From Flavobacterium sp. Root901 (GTDB lineage Bacteria > Bacteroidota > Bacteroidia > Flavobacteriales > Flavobacteriaceae), in the NCBI RefSeq assembly GCF_001429765.1, contig NZ_LMJB01000008.1, positions 2,835 through 66,834 on the forward strand: DNA of 64,000 bases, in the 5' to 3' direction. This document shows, in pieces, positions 52,438-60,192 of the stretch; the stretch's first letter is position 1, and every line of letters starts with the position of its first letter. A program made the position numbers and the translations under genes. The notes under the pieces were generated by a model that saw nothing but the letters and a program-made list of their open reading frames with translations, was not told the origin of the DNA and did no database searches.

Positions 52438-53161
52438 TGGTTTTTCCAAATCTACGTTCTCTTTTTTGATAACTAATAATAGCCTCATATAAATCTTGAT
52501 CTTTAAAGTCTGGCCATAACACATTAGTAAAATATAATTCTGCATAGGCAATCTGCCAAAGCAAAAAATTACTTATTCTATGTTCTCCACTTGTTCGTAT
52601 TAATAAATCTACGTCTGGTAAATTTTGCGTGTAAAGATGCTCATTTATAATTAAATCGTCAATAGTGTCTATTGAAATTATATTATTTTTAACTTTATCA
52701 CTAATGGTTCGAACAGCATTTACTAATTCCTCTCTGGAACCGTAACTTAAAGCAAGGGTTAACGTAAGTCTGGTATTGTTTTTAGTTTTATCAATTACAT
52801 CTAAAAGCTCTTTTTGAGCATTTTTTGGCAATTTCTCAAGATTACCAATTGCATTAAGTCTGATATTGTTTTCCTGAAGCGTAACCAGCTCTTTTTTTAA
52901 AGAATTAATTAAAATTTTCATTAATGCTTCAACTTCCAATTTAGGACGATTCCAGTTTTCTGTAGAGAAAGCATACAATGTAAGATATTCAATGCCGAGT
53001 TTGGCACAGGTTGTAATGGTCTTTTTTACAGATTTAGTGCCGTTTTCGTGTCCAAAAGCTCTTAAAAAGCCTTGTTGTTTGGCCCATCGCCCGTTTCCGT
53101 CCATGATAATGGCCAGATGTTTTGGTAAGTTAGATTGATCTATAGAGTCTAGTAAATTCAT
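52421..53161 (-). CDS. uppS: isoprenyl transferase (undecaprenyl diphosphate synthase)
   Basis: A 246-residue cis-prenyltransferase making the C55 carrier lipid for peptidoglycan and surface polysaccharides. The first motif is complete: H-L-A-I-I-M-D21-G-N-G-R-W-A. Later family motifs are L-T-L-Y-A-F-S-T-E-N-W-N-R-P and D-L-L-I-R-T-S-G-E-H-R-I-S-N-F-L-L-W-Q. The order DUF6089-uppS-bamA-ompH is typical of flavobacteria and joins wall and outer-membrane synthesis. Its 3' end overlaps the bamA start. Confidence 0.96.
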   Translation of the reverse strand: MNLLDSIDQSNLPKHLAIIMDGNGRWAKQQGFLRAFGHENGTKSVKKTITTCAKLGIEYLTLYAFSTENWNRPKLEVEALMKILINSLKKELVTLQENNIRLNAIGNLEKLPKNAQKELLDVIDKTKNNTRLTLTLALSYGSREELVNAVRTISDKVKNNIISIDTIDDLIINEHLYTQNLPDVDLLIRTSGEHRISNFLLWQIAYAELYFTNVLWPDFKDQDLYEAIISYQKRERRFGKTSEQIK

Positions 53162-53167
53162 TATTTA

Positions 53168-53857
53168 TTATTCTGCGCAGTAGCACGGTTTTTGTCCAAA
53201 GGTATAAGTTAAAGTAATACCTGAAAAGACATACCAGTCATTATTATTTAAATTTCCAAATTTTTTGATGGATGTATTGCTGGTATCCGGATTACTGCCA
53301 TCAATATTATCGGTAAAAGTATATCGGGCACCAACTTCTGCTCCTATAACAAAATGAGGTGTTACGTTCGATTTTATACCCAGTGTCATTGGTATGGCAA
53401 AGGAATTTGAATTGATCTTCTGCGTTACATTCGGACTGGTATCATAACGGTATAAACCATCATAAAGGAAAAAGCTTAAACCTGAATATATATAAGGAGT
53501 AACTTTTGTATGGTAATCATGAAGATTGAAATCGAAGAAATTGAATTCCAGACCGGCAGAAAATTCTTTTACCTCATTGTCAAAACGATATCCTCTGTTG
53601 CTTCTCCCTGTTTCTTTAGAATCTAAATCATTGCCGGTTATTGTAGATTGTGTATAAGAGAAACGATAGGAGTGTCTTGGGCTTTTGTTCCATTTGTATA
53701 AAACACCTAAAGCCAGTTTATTAGGGTTAATATAAGTTGTGCTTCCAACATCACCAACAAAGTTGCTTCCGCCAATAAAAACACCAAGCTCATTTATTTG
53801 AGCATTAAGTGTGATAAAAGGGAAAAAACATAACAATAAATTAAAAATTTTCTTCAT
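53168..53857 (-). CDS. DUF6089-like outer-membrane beta-barrel protein
   Basis: A 229-residue exported protein with a signal peptide (to ~19, T-L-N-A-Q) and a small porin-like barrel (N-E-L-G-V-F-I-G-G-S-N-F-V-G-D-V-G at the start of the mature part). This matches the family commonly found just before uppS in flavobacteria (DUF6089). Function unknown; the location 6 bp before uppS in the BAM operon suggests a role linked to outer-membrane building. First gene of the operon. Confidence 0.8.
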   Translation of the reverse strand: MKKIFNLLLCFFPFITLNAQINELGVFIGGSNFVGDVGSTTYINPNKLALGVLYKWNKSPRHSYRFSYTQSTITGNDLDSKETGRSNRGYRFDNEVKEFSAGLEFNFFDFNLHDYHTKVTPYIYSGLSFFLYDGLYRYDTSPNVTQKINSNSFAIPMTLGIKSNVTPHFVIGAEVGARYTFTDNIDGSNPDTSNTSIKKFGNLNNNDWYVFSGITLTYTFGQKPCYCAE

Positions 53858-53875
53858 TTAATTCGGAATTGCGTG

Positions 53876-53905
53876 CAAATATAATAATTATCGATACGAA
53901 TCAAA
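53876..53905 (-). promoter_or_regulatory. promoter of the DUF6089-uppS-bamA-ompH operon
   Basis: On the minus strand TTTG (53905-53902), an 18-bp spacer and TATATTTG (53883-53876) form a full match to the Bacteroidota consensus, 18 bp before the first start codon at 53857. Confidence 0.65.
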
Positions 53906-54029
53906 GTTCCTTTGCATAAATGTGCTTCTTTTTCAACTTACATTATGATTTTGAACAAATTAATCTGATTCGCTATATGCAGAACGAGAAAATGTGGTAT
54001 TATCGTATAGTGATGAATAAGAAAAGAGA

Positions 54030-54914
54030 TTAATTTCTCTTATCTTCTCCCCAGAGCAATTTGTTTCTTAACGTTTTTAAGAAAGTTTCTCCCGGAATTT
54101 CAACCATTTTTATCTTATAATCTGTTTTTTTTATTTTAAGAACAGATTCGTTTTTTACAGAAGAAATCCTGGAATCTAATGAAACCAGATATTGGTCTTC
54201 TCTCCCTGTTACACGTAATGTAATTTCTGTATCATCCGGAATGACAAGTGGTCTGGCAGTTAAATTATGCGGGGCAATAGGCGTAATTACTAAACTTTTT
54301 ACATCTGGCGTTAATATTGGTCCGCCGCAGCTAAGAGAATATCCTGTAGAACCGGTTGGTGTTGAGATGATTAAGCCATCTGCCCAGTAAGAATTTAAAT
54401 ATTCATTGTTTAAATACGTTTCAACAGTAATCATCGAAGTGGTATCTTTTCTGCTCACTGTGACTTCGTTCATTGCAAAATTGAGTTCTTCAAAAGCCTC
54501 ATTATACGGTTCGCAGCTTAAGCCCAATAAAGTCCTTTCAGAAGTGGTATAGTTTTGAGCGGTAACATATTGTAATAAACTATCAATATTTTCTTTTTGA
54601 ACTTTAGCAAGAAAACCTAATCTTCCTGCATTTATACCTAATAAAGGAACACCGGAATTACGAACAAAGGCTGCGGCTCTTAAAATTGTACCGTCGCCCC
54701 CAATACTAATCAGCATTTCAAAACTATTATCTAAAGCGGTACTTGGAGAAAAAGTTTTGTATTCTTTTTTTATCAGCTGCTTTTCGTAAAGCATTTTCAG
54801 AAAATTTTCTTCAATTACCATTTCTACATTGTTGGAATTGAAAAATGAGAAAATGTCTTTTATAATAGGTTCGGTACTGTTTTGATAATACTGTCCGTAA
54901 ATGGCTATTTTCAT
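54030..54914 (-). CDS. nadK: NAD kinase
   Basis: A 294-residue cytoplasmic enzyme that phosphorylates NAD to NADP. Conserved motifs are G-G-D-G-T (72-76), the N-E-V-T-V segment and S-T-P-T-G-S-T-G-Y-S-L-S-C-G-G-P. Length is normal for the bacterial enzyme. It is flanked upstream by a CBS protein gene and a repeat-rich spacer. Transcription is toward the DUF6089-uppS operon, but a 172-bp gap with that operon's own promoter separates them. Confidence 0.96.
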   Translation of the reverse strand: MKIAIYGQYYQNSTEPIIKDIFSFFNSNNVEMVIEENFLKMLYEKQLIKKEYKTFSPSTALDNSFEMLISIGGDGTILRAAAFVRNSGVPLLGINAGRLGFLAKVQKENIDSLLQYVTAQNYTTSERTLLGLSCEPYNEAFEELNFAMNEVTVSRKDTTSMITVETYLNNEYLNSYWADGLIISTPTGSTGYSLSCGGPILTPDVKSLVITPIAPHNLTARPLVIPDDTEITLRVTGREDQYLVSLDSRISSVKNESVLKIKKTDYKIKMVEIPGETFLKTLRNKLLWGEDKRN

Positions 54915-54938
54915 TCTTTTTAAATTAAATAATTTGTC

Positions 54939-55005
54939 AATGTGTCAATTAGATAATTGGGAAATGCGAAAATATCTAATTAACTAATTTCCTCACTGGC
55001 ACATT
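54939..55005. repeat. interspersed inverted repeat between nadK and CBS gene
   Basis: Two nested pairings: AATGTGT with GCACATT (54939-54945, 54999-55005, one G-U) and AATTAGAT with ATCTAATT (54947-54954, 54974-54981). The AT-rich TCAATTAGATAATT-type sequence is one I associate with repeated intergenic elements in Flavobacterium. It occupies most of the 97-bp spacer. Confidence 0.55.
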
Positions 55006-55011
55006 CATAAT

Positions 55012-55671
55012 TTATATATTAAGGTATTTATCTAAATAATCCGATCGTTCTTTCAGGCTGTTAATATAGGTGTCTTCCTGATGTTCCGAAATAATTTCAT
55101 AACCATATCTTCTATAAGTCTGAATAATTTCATTCATTGCTCCTAAACCTATTTTTATAGTGATCTGAACATTCTCTACATCGGCTTCAGAAATAAAACA
55201 ACCTAAAACTTTGCCATTGTTGCTTTCAACAATCTGCGTTACCTCGCTCATCGAATAATCCAAAAGACCTTTTTGAACAATAATAATTCCGCCTTGCTCT
55301 TTTAAAAATGGAGTTTCCTGAAAAAACTTCATAATGTCTTCTATTTCATAATATCCTATATAGATATTATTTTCATCAAGCACCGGAATAATATTGGTGT
55401 GGTTTTTAGCAAATACTTCAAGAACATCCAGCCAAATCATAGATTTTCGGGCAAAAAAACGTTCTAAAGTATATTTGTAGTCAATTGCTTTTTTATCTGT
55501 GTCAAACGTTTCAACATCATCAGAAGAAATACTTCCGATGAAAATCCCGTCTTCTAAAATTGGGAAATGAGAAAAATTTACATCAATAAAAAAGTCCTGA
55601 ATTGATGCTATCGTTTCCTGACTATCAATGGCTCTGAAATCATTTGTGATATAGTTTGTAATTTCTGTCAT
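55012..55671 (-). CDS. CBS domain-containing protein (acetoin-utilisation-like)
   Basis: A 219-residue protein with two N-terminal CBS motifs (~1-60 and ~72-125; F-P-I-L-E-D-G-I-F-I-G-S-I-S and I-P-V-L-D-E-N-N-I-Y-I-G-Y) and a C-terminal ACT-like portion (~130-215; I-I-I-V-Q-K-G-L-L-D-Y-S-M-S). It probably senses nucleotide or redox state. The pairing of this gene with nadK and a divergent pdxJ seems conserved in flavobacteria. No catalytic residues seen. Confidence 0.85.
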   Translation of the reverse strand: MTEITNYITNDFRAIDSQETIASIQDFFIDVNFSHFPILEDGIFIGSISSDDVETFDTDKKAIDYKYTLERFFARKSMIWLDVLEVFAKNHTNIIPVLDENNIYIGYYEIEDIMKFFQETPFLKEQGGIIIVQKGLLDYSMSEVTQIVESNNGKVLGCFISEADVENVQITIKIGLGAMNEIIQTYRRYGYEIISEHQEDTYINSLKERSDYLDKYLNI

Positions 55672-55737
55672 AAATCAATAGAAGATATTTGATGCAAAAT
55701 AATCAAAAAATACCAAAAACAGCTGCGTTTTACTTTG

Positions 55738-55745
55738 TATTTTTG
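55738..55745 (+). promoter_or_regulatory. -7 box of pdxJ
   Basis: TATTTTTG fits TAnnTTTG, 42 bp before the pdxJ start, in the 116-bp divergent spacer. Directly after it lies an inverted repeat GTAACA-7-TGTTAC (55748-55766), overlapping the expected transcription start, which could be an operator. Confidence 0.4.
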
Positions 55746-55787
55746 TCGTAACAAATATAGTGTTACTTGAATTAATTATCTATTTAT

Positions 55788-56501
55788 ATGACAAAGTTAA
55801 GTGTTAATATCAATAAAATCGCAACGCTGAGAAATGCACGAGGCGGAAATGTTCCTGATTTATTAAAAGTTGCTGTAGATATTCAGCGTTTTGGAGGGCA
55901 GGGAATCACGATTCATCCACGTCCGGATGAGCGTCATATTCGTTATCAGGATGCGCGCGACTTAAAAACAATTGTTACTACAGAATATAATATTGAAGGA
56001 AATCCACAGCATAATTTTATTGATTTGGTTTTAGAATGCAAACCAGATCAGGTTACTTTGGTGCCGGATGCCATTGGGGCAATTACATCTTCTGCCGGAT
56101 GGGACACGATTAATAATCAGGCTTATTTAACGGAAGTTATTCAGGAATTTCAAAGAAACGGAATCAGGACTTCAATTTTTGTTGATCCGGTTTTGGAAAT
56201 TATTGAAGGAGCAAAAAAAACAGGAACAGACAGAATTGAATTGTATACAGAAGCTTTTGCACACCAATATGATTTAGGAAATAAAAACGGAATCGATCCG
56301 TATGTTAAAGCTGCCGAATTAGCAAACGAATTAGGATTGGGAATTAATGCGGGACACGATTTAAGTTTGGATAATATCCAGTTCTTTAAGCAAAATATTC
56401 CGGGACTATTGGAAGTTTCCATTGGTCACGCTTTAATTTCAGAAGCACTTTATCTTGGTTTAGATAATGTGGTAAATATGTATTTGAATAAATTGAAGTA
56501 A
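55788..56501 (+). CDS. pdxJ: pyridoxine 5'-phosphate synthase
   Basis: A 237-residue TIM-barrel enzyme that condenses 3-amino-1-hydroxyacetone-phosphate with deoxyxylulose-5-phosphate in the DXP-dependent vitamin B6 pathway. Family segments are [36 protein letters not shown] and G-I-N-A-G-H-D-L. pdxA is not in the window. It is followed after 24 bp by a hydrolase gene. Confidence 0.96.
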   Translation: MTKLSVNINKIATLRNARGGNVPDLLKVAVDIQRFGGQGITIHPRPDERHIRYQDARDLKTIVTTEYNIEGNPQHNFIDLVLECKPDQVTLVPDAIGAITSSAGWDTINNQAYLTEVIQEFQRNGIRTSIFVDPVLEIIEGAKKTGTDRIELYTEAFAHQYDLGNKNGIDPYVKAAELANELGLGINAGHDLSLDNIQFFKQNIPGLLEVSIGHALISEALYLGLDNVVNMYLNKLK

Positions 56502-56525
56502 TTCTTCAGAATAAAAATAAAAATT

Positions 56526-57290
56526 ATGCTTTACTCAAAAATAGAAGGAGAAGGAAAGCCCTTTATCATAATGCACGGATTTCTTGGAATGTCTGATAAT
56601 TGGAAAACATTAGCCGGACAATATGTAGAGGCGGGATTTCAGGTTCACATTTTAGATTTGCGTAATCATGGAAGAAGTTTCCATTCTGACGAGTGGAGCT
56701 ACGAAGCCATGGTTCAGGATGTTTACGAATACTGTCAGGGTAATGGTTTAACAAAGATTGATATTCTTGGGCATTCAATGGGAGGAAAGGTAGCAATGCT
56801 TTTTGCCACAACACATCCCGAAATAGTTGATAAACTGATTGTGGCAGATATTGGGCCGAAATTTTACAAACAACACCATCAGGATATTCTGGCGGGATTA
56901 AATGCGGTTGACTTTTCTGTAAAACCTAGTCGGAATGATGTGGAAGAAATTGTAGCGCAATACGTTTCAGATTTTGGAACAAGACAATTTTTACTCAAAA
57001 ATCTATATTGGAAAGAGCCGGGACAACTGGCATTCCGATTCAATTTGCAAGTTTTTAATAATAATCTCGATGCTATTGGAAAACCTTTGGCAGAAAACTT
57101 AACTTTTGATAAGCCAACATTATTTATCAGAGGCGGAAATTCGGGTTATATTCAGGATGCTGATCTGGATGAAATACGTAAACATTTCCCTAATTTTAAA
57201 TTAGAAACTATTCCAAATGCAGGACACTGGCTGCATGCAGAAAACCCAAAAATGTTTTTTGAACTGACAACAGAGTTTTTAAAAGAGTAG
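56526..57290 (+). CDS. alpha/beta hydrolase (YbfF-like esterase)
   Basis: A 254-residue soluble alpha/beta-fold hydrolase. The oxyanion H-G-F-L-G, nucleophile Ser84 in G-H-S-M-G-G, an acid residue near 229 and catalytic His in A-G-H-W-L-H-A-E-N-P (about 240) complete the triad. The sequence is of the YbfF/acyl esterase type; substrate cannot be read from it. It is co-oriented with pdxJ 24 bp upstream and with the next membrane-protein gene. Confidence 0.88.
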   Translation: MLYSKIEGEGKPFIIMHGFLGMSDNWKTLAGQYVEAGFQVHILDLRNHGRSFHSDEWSYEAMVQDVYEYCQGNGLTKIDILGHSMGGKVAMLFATTHPEIVDKLIVADIGPKFYKQHHQDILAGLNAVDFSVKPSRNDVEEIVAQYVSDFGTRQFLLKNLYWKEPGQLAFRFNLQVFNNNLDAIGKPLAENLTFDKPTLFIRGGNSGYIQDADLDEIRKHFPNFKLETIPNAGHWLHAENPKMFFELTTEFLKE

Positions 57291-57343
57291 TGAGTTTCAT
57301 AAAAATTTTAGTATTTTTAAATAAATTTTAAATCATAAAAACG

Positions 57344-57688
57344 ATGAAATTATTACTTAGACTTCTTGTAACTGCTGCCCTGGTTTTGTTGTTATCTAAC
57401 CTTTTGTCAGGTGTTCATGTCGCCAGTTTTGGCACAGCTGTAATTGTTGCGGTAGTTTTAGGATTGCTGAATATTTTTATAAAACCAATTTTAGTGCTTT
57501 TAACACTGCCGGTAACGGTTGTAACACTTGGCTTATTTTTATTGGTTATTAACGCTGTAATTATTTTATTATGTACAAATATAGTAGGAGGTTTTGCAGT
57601 CGATTCGTTTTGGACAGCATTAATTTTCAGTATTATTTTGTCTGTTCTGCAGTCTGTCACCTATAAAATACTGGGCGACGATAAATAA
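57344..57688 (+). CDS. phage holin family (PF04020-type) membrane protein
   Basis: A 114-residue membrane protein with four hydrophobic segments. The conserved L-G-L-L-N-I-F-I-K-P-I-L-V-L-L-T-L-P-V-T loop identifies the so-called mycobacterial 4-TMS phage holin family. These proteins are widespread in chromosomes outside prophages, and no phage gene is nearby, so a lysis role should not be assumed. Probably the last gene of the pdxJ transcript. Confidence 0.85.
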   Translation: MKLLLRLLVTAALVLLLSNLLSGVHVASFGTAVIVAVVLGLLNIFIKPILVLLTLPVTVVTLGLFLLVINAVIILLCTNIVGGFAVDSFWTALIFSIILSVLQSVTYKILGDDK

Positions 57689-57737
57689 AACTAATTGGAG
57701 CAGATTAAAACTGCTTCAAATACAATAGATTAAAAAC

Positions 57738-57774
57738 TTGGCTGGGTTGCAAAAATTTTATAATTTTGCAACCC
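57738..57774 (+). promoter_or_regulatory. tig promoter embedded in a hairpin
   Basis: TTG (57738-57740), a 20-bp spacer and TAATTTTG (57761-57768) form a full consensus promoter, 34 bp before tig. The -7 box lies within a 12-bp inverted repeat TGGGTTGCAAAA / TTTTGCAACCCA (57743-57754, 57763-57774) that could be an operator or act as a terminator for the upstream gene. Confidence 0.6.
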
Positions 57775-57802
57775 AATTTTATTATGTAAATTAAAGAAGA
57801 AG

Positions 57803-59125
57803 ATGGATATTAAAAGAGTAGCAATAGACGCTGTTAACGAGACAATTGTAATGAACGTTGTTCATATGGATTATAAAGGTCAAGTGGCAAAAAGAATCAA
57901 CGAAAAAATGCCTTTGGCGCAAGTAAAAGGATTTAGAAAAGGACAAGTTCCTAAAGATCTTGTTGAAAAACAATACGGAAAAAGTGTCAAACAAGAAGAA
58001 GTTAAAAAAGTAGTTGATTTGGCTTTGGAGCGTTATATTCAGTCTGAAAGATTAAATCTTTTAGGTACTCCGCTTCCAAAAGAAAATCCAAACTTCAATT
58101 GGGATGCTGAAGAATTAACTTTTGAATTCGAAATTGGTTTAGTACCAAACTTCGAAATTGATTTAGAAGCTAAAAACAATATCGTAAAATACATCGTTAC
58201 TGCTGACGATAAATTAATCGACGGACAAGTAGAGCGTATCCAGAAACAGTTTGGAAAACCAATTCCTCAGGATAAAGTTGAAGCTGATTCAGATTTAACC
58301 GGAACTTTCACAAACGAAGAAAAAGGTATCAGCAATACAACGACAATTTCTGTTTCTACTTTCAACAAAAAAGCCGGAGATAAATTCATCGGCAAAAAAG
58401 TTGGAGATGTTGTTACAGTAAGCACAAAAGGTTTATTTGAAGACGATCACCAATTAATGGATTACTTAAAAGTATCTCATGATGATGTTCACGGTTTAGA
58501 TATCGAAGTAAACTTTACAATCGAAGCTATCAACGGTGCTGAATTAGCAGAATTGAACCAGGAATTATTTGACAGACTTTTTGGTGAAGGAAAAGTAGCT
58601 TCTTTAGACGAATTAAAAGCTAAAATTAAAGAAGATGCTGAAGCTCAGTTCGCGCAGCAGGCAGACCAAAAATTATTATTAGATGTTCAGGATTTCCTGA
58701 TCGAAAATACAAAATTCGATTTACCGGCTGAATTCCTTAAAAAATGGCTTCAGACTGTTGGAGAGAAAAAACTTTCTGCAGAAGAAGCTGAAGTAGAATA
58801 CGCAAGATCTGAAAAAGGATTGCGTTTCCAGTTAATCGAAGGAAAAGCAATGGCTCAAAGCAATATCCAGATTACATTTGAAGATTTGAAAGAGTTTACA
58901 TCAAACGCAATCAGACAACAAATGGCTCAATTTGGACAGACAAACCCAACTGAAGAAGAAGTTCAGGGAATTGTAGCAAGAGTTTTATCTAACCAGGAAG
59001 AAGTAAAAAGACTTTCTGAGCAGGTTGTAGCAGCTAAATTGTTAGATTTATTCAAAGAGAAAGCAAATCCAACAACTAAAGAAGTAACATACGAAGAATT
59101 TATTGCAGCTTCTTACGGAGAATAA
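57803..59125 (+). CDS. tig: trigger factor
   Basis: A 440-residue ribosome-associated chaperone. The ribosome-binding signature G-F-R-K-G-Q-V-P is at residues 43-50. A PPIase-like middle domain (~150-240; less canonical than in E. coli) and the helical C-terminal arms follow. It captures nascent chains at the exit tunnel. The order tig-clpP-clpX, with separate promoters and terminators here, is widely conserved. Start ATG 57803 is supported by the promoter 34 bp upstream. Confidence 0.95.
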   Translation: MDIKRVAIDAVNETIVMNVVHMDYKGQVAKRINEKMPLAQVKGFRKGQVPKDLVEKQYGKSVKQEEVKKVVDLALERYIQSERLNLLGTPLPKENPNFNWDAEELTFEFEIGLVPNFEIDLEAKNNIVKYIVTADDKLIDGQVERIQKQFGKPIPQDKVEADSDLTGTFTNEEKGISNTTTISVSTFNKKAGDKFIGKKVGDVVTVSTKGLFEDDHQLMDYLKVSHDDVHGLDIEVNFTIEAINGAELAELNQELFDRLFGEGKVASLDELKAKIKEDAEAQFAQQADQKLLLDVQDFLIENTKFDLPAEFLKKWLQTVGEKKLSAEEAEVEYARSEKGLRFQLIEGKAMAQSNIQITFEDLKEFTSNAIRQQMAQFGQTNPTEEEVQGIVARVLSNQEEVKRLSEQVVAAKLLDLFKEKANPTTKEVTYEEFIAASYGE

Positions 59126-59148
59126 TTTCTGAAAAATAATTATATTTG

Positions 59149-59181
59149 AGCGTCAGCAGAAAATCTGCTGGCGCTTTTTTT
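59149..59181 (+). terminator. terminator after tig
   Basis: Stem AGCGTCAGCAG / CTGCTGGCGCT (59149-59159, 59165-59175, one G-U) with a 5-base loop and seven T. Confidence 0.9.
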
Positions 59182-59257
59182 ATTTCACGTTTTGAGTGGT
59201 AAGCTAAAAATAGATATTTAATATCTCAAAACTGCAGAAACTTAAAAAGAAGACATA

Positions 59258-59289
59258 TTGACATTCTTTATAAAAAGGTATGACCTTTG
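59258..59289 (+). promoter_or_regulatory. clpP promoter
   Basis: TTG at 59258-59260, 21-bp spacer, GACCTTTG at 59282-59289 (one mismatch to TAnnTTTG). The clpP start codon is 53 bp downstream. Confidence 0.4.
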
Positions 59290-59342
59290 CAGAGAATAAA
59301 AAAGTATACACCATATAAACGTAAAACTTAGAACAAATACAT

Positions 59343-60017
59343 ATGAACTACGGTAAAGAATTCAAAAATTTTGCTACAAAGCACCACGGAGTAAATGCCA
59401 TGTATTATGACAAAATCATCAGCGCAATGACGCCGACGAATTTAACTCCAAATATTATTGAAGAGCGTCAATTAAATGTTTCTATACTAGACGTATTTTC
59501 AAGATTAATGATGGACAGAATCATCTTTTTAGGAACAGGGATCGACGACCAGATTGCAAATGTGGTACAAGCGCAGTTGTTATTTTTAGAAAGTGCTGAT
59601 GCATCAAAAGATATCCAGATTTATTTAAATTCTCCGGGAGGAAGCGTTTACGCAGGATTGGGAATTTACGATACAATGCAGTTTATCAAACCAGACGTTG
59701 CCACAATTTGTACAGGAATGGCAGCTTCTATGGGAGCAGTTTTATTGTGTGCAGGAGCAGCAGGAAAACGTTCGGCTCTTCCGCATTCAAGAGTAATGAT
59801 TCACCAGCCGTCTGGAGGAGCACAAGGTGTTGCAACAGATATGGAAATCAACTTACGTGAAATGTTGAAATTAAAAGATGAATTGTATCACATCATTTCA
59901 CAACATTCAGGTCAGTCTTTCGAGAGAGTTCACAAAGACAGTGAGCGTGACTACTGGATGATTGCTGACGAAGCAAAAGAATACGGAATGATTGATGAAG
60001 TATTAAGAAGAGGATAA
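59343..60017 (+). CDS. clpP: ATP-dependent Clp protease proteolytic subunit
   Basis: A 224-residue serine protease that forms the double-ring chamber served by ClpX. The catalytic triad is complete and correctly spaced: Ser129 in G-M-A-A-S-M-G, His154 in M-I-H-Q-P, Asp203 in E-R-D-Y-W-M. The first ~30 residues are an N-terminal propeptide-like stretch before the conserved P-N-I-I-E. It is separated from clpX by a 175-bp repeat-containing spacer. Confidence 0.97.
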   Translation: MNYGKEFKNFATKHHGVNAMYYDKIISAMTPTNLTPNIIEERQLNVSILDVFSRLMMDRIIFLGTGIDDQIANVVQAQLLFLESADASKDIQIYLNSPGGSVYAGLGIYDTMQFIKPDVATICTGMAASMGAVLLCAGAAGKRSALPHSRVMIHQPSGGAQGVATDMEINLREMLKLKDELYHIISQHSGQSFERVHKDSERDYWMIADEAKEYGMIDEVLRRG

Positions 60018-60031
60018 TTTTAAAAAGATTA

Positions 60032-60184
60032 TAAGTTACTAAGGAGCTGAGGTTTTAAGCATCTTACTAATTTAAAATCAATAAAAAATAAAAAATAAAA
60101 AATATTAAGCTGTAAGGGGTTAAGTTTTAAAGTTTTAGTTTAAAAAAGCTTAGAAACTTAGTATCTTTGCAGCTTAGTAACTTA
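60032..60184. repeat. interspersed inverted repeat between clpP and clpX
   Basis: Arms TAAGTTACTAAG (60032-60043) and CTTAGTAACTTA (60173-60184) are perfect inverse complements, with further AAGCTTAGAAACTTAG-like sequence inside. The interior also contains short TTAAG/CTTAG steps and a stretch of AATAAAA repeats. I associate this TAAGTTACTAAG/CTTAGTAACTTA pattern with repeats seen at many sites in Flavobacterium genomes. The right arm contains the clpX -7 box. Confidence 0.6.
60162..60169 (+). promoter_or_regulatory. -7 box of clpX inside a repeat arm
   Basis: TATCTTTG matches TAnnTTTG, 23 bp before the clpX start. It lies within the right arm region of the inverted repeat 60032-60184. No clear -33 TTG. 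Confidence 0.45.
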
Positions 60185-60192
60185 AATAAAGA

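Noticed and set aside
49714..52551. Longest possible bamA frame starting at 52551
   Set aside because: It would overlap uppS by 131 bases and put 38 unlikely residues before a normal signal peptide.
57344..57688. Holin-family gene as a sign of a prophage
   Set aside because: No integrase, capsid, tail or lysis genes are nearby; the family is common in bacterial chromosomes.
60075..60105. AATAAAA tract after clpP as a CRISPR-like or tandem repeat
   Set aside because: Only a short low-complexity A-rich run within a larger inverted repeat; no spacers and no cas genes in the window.
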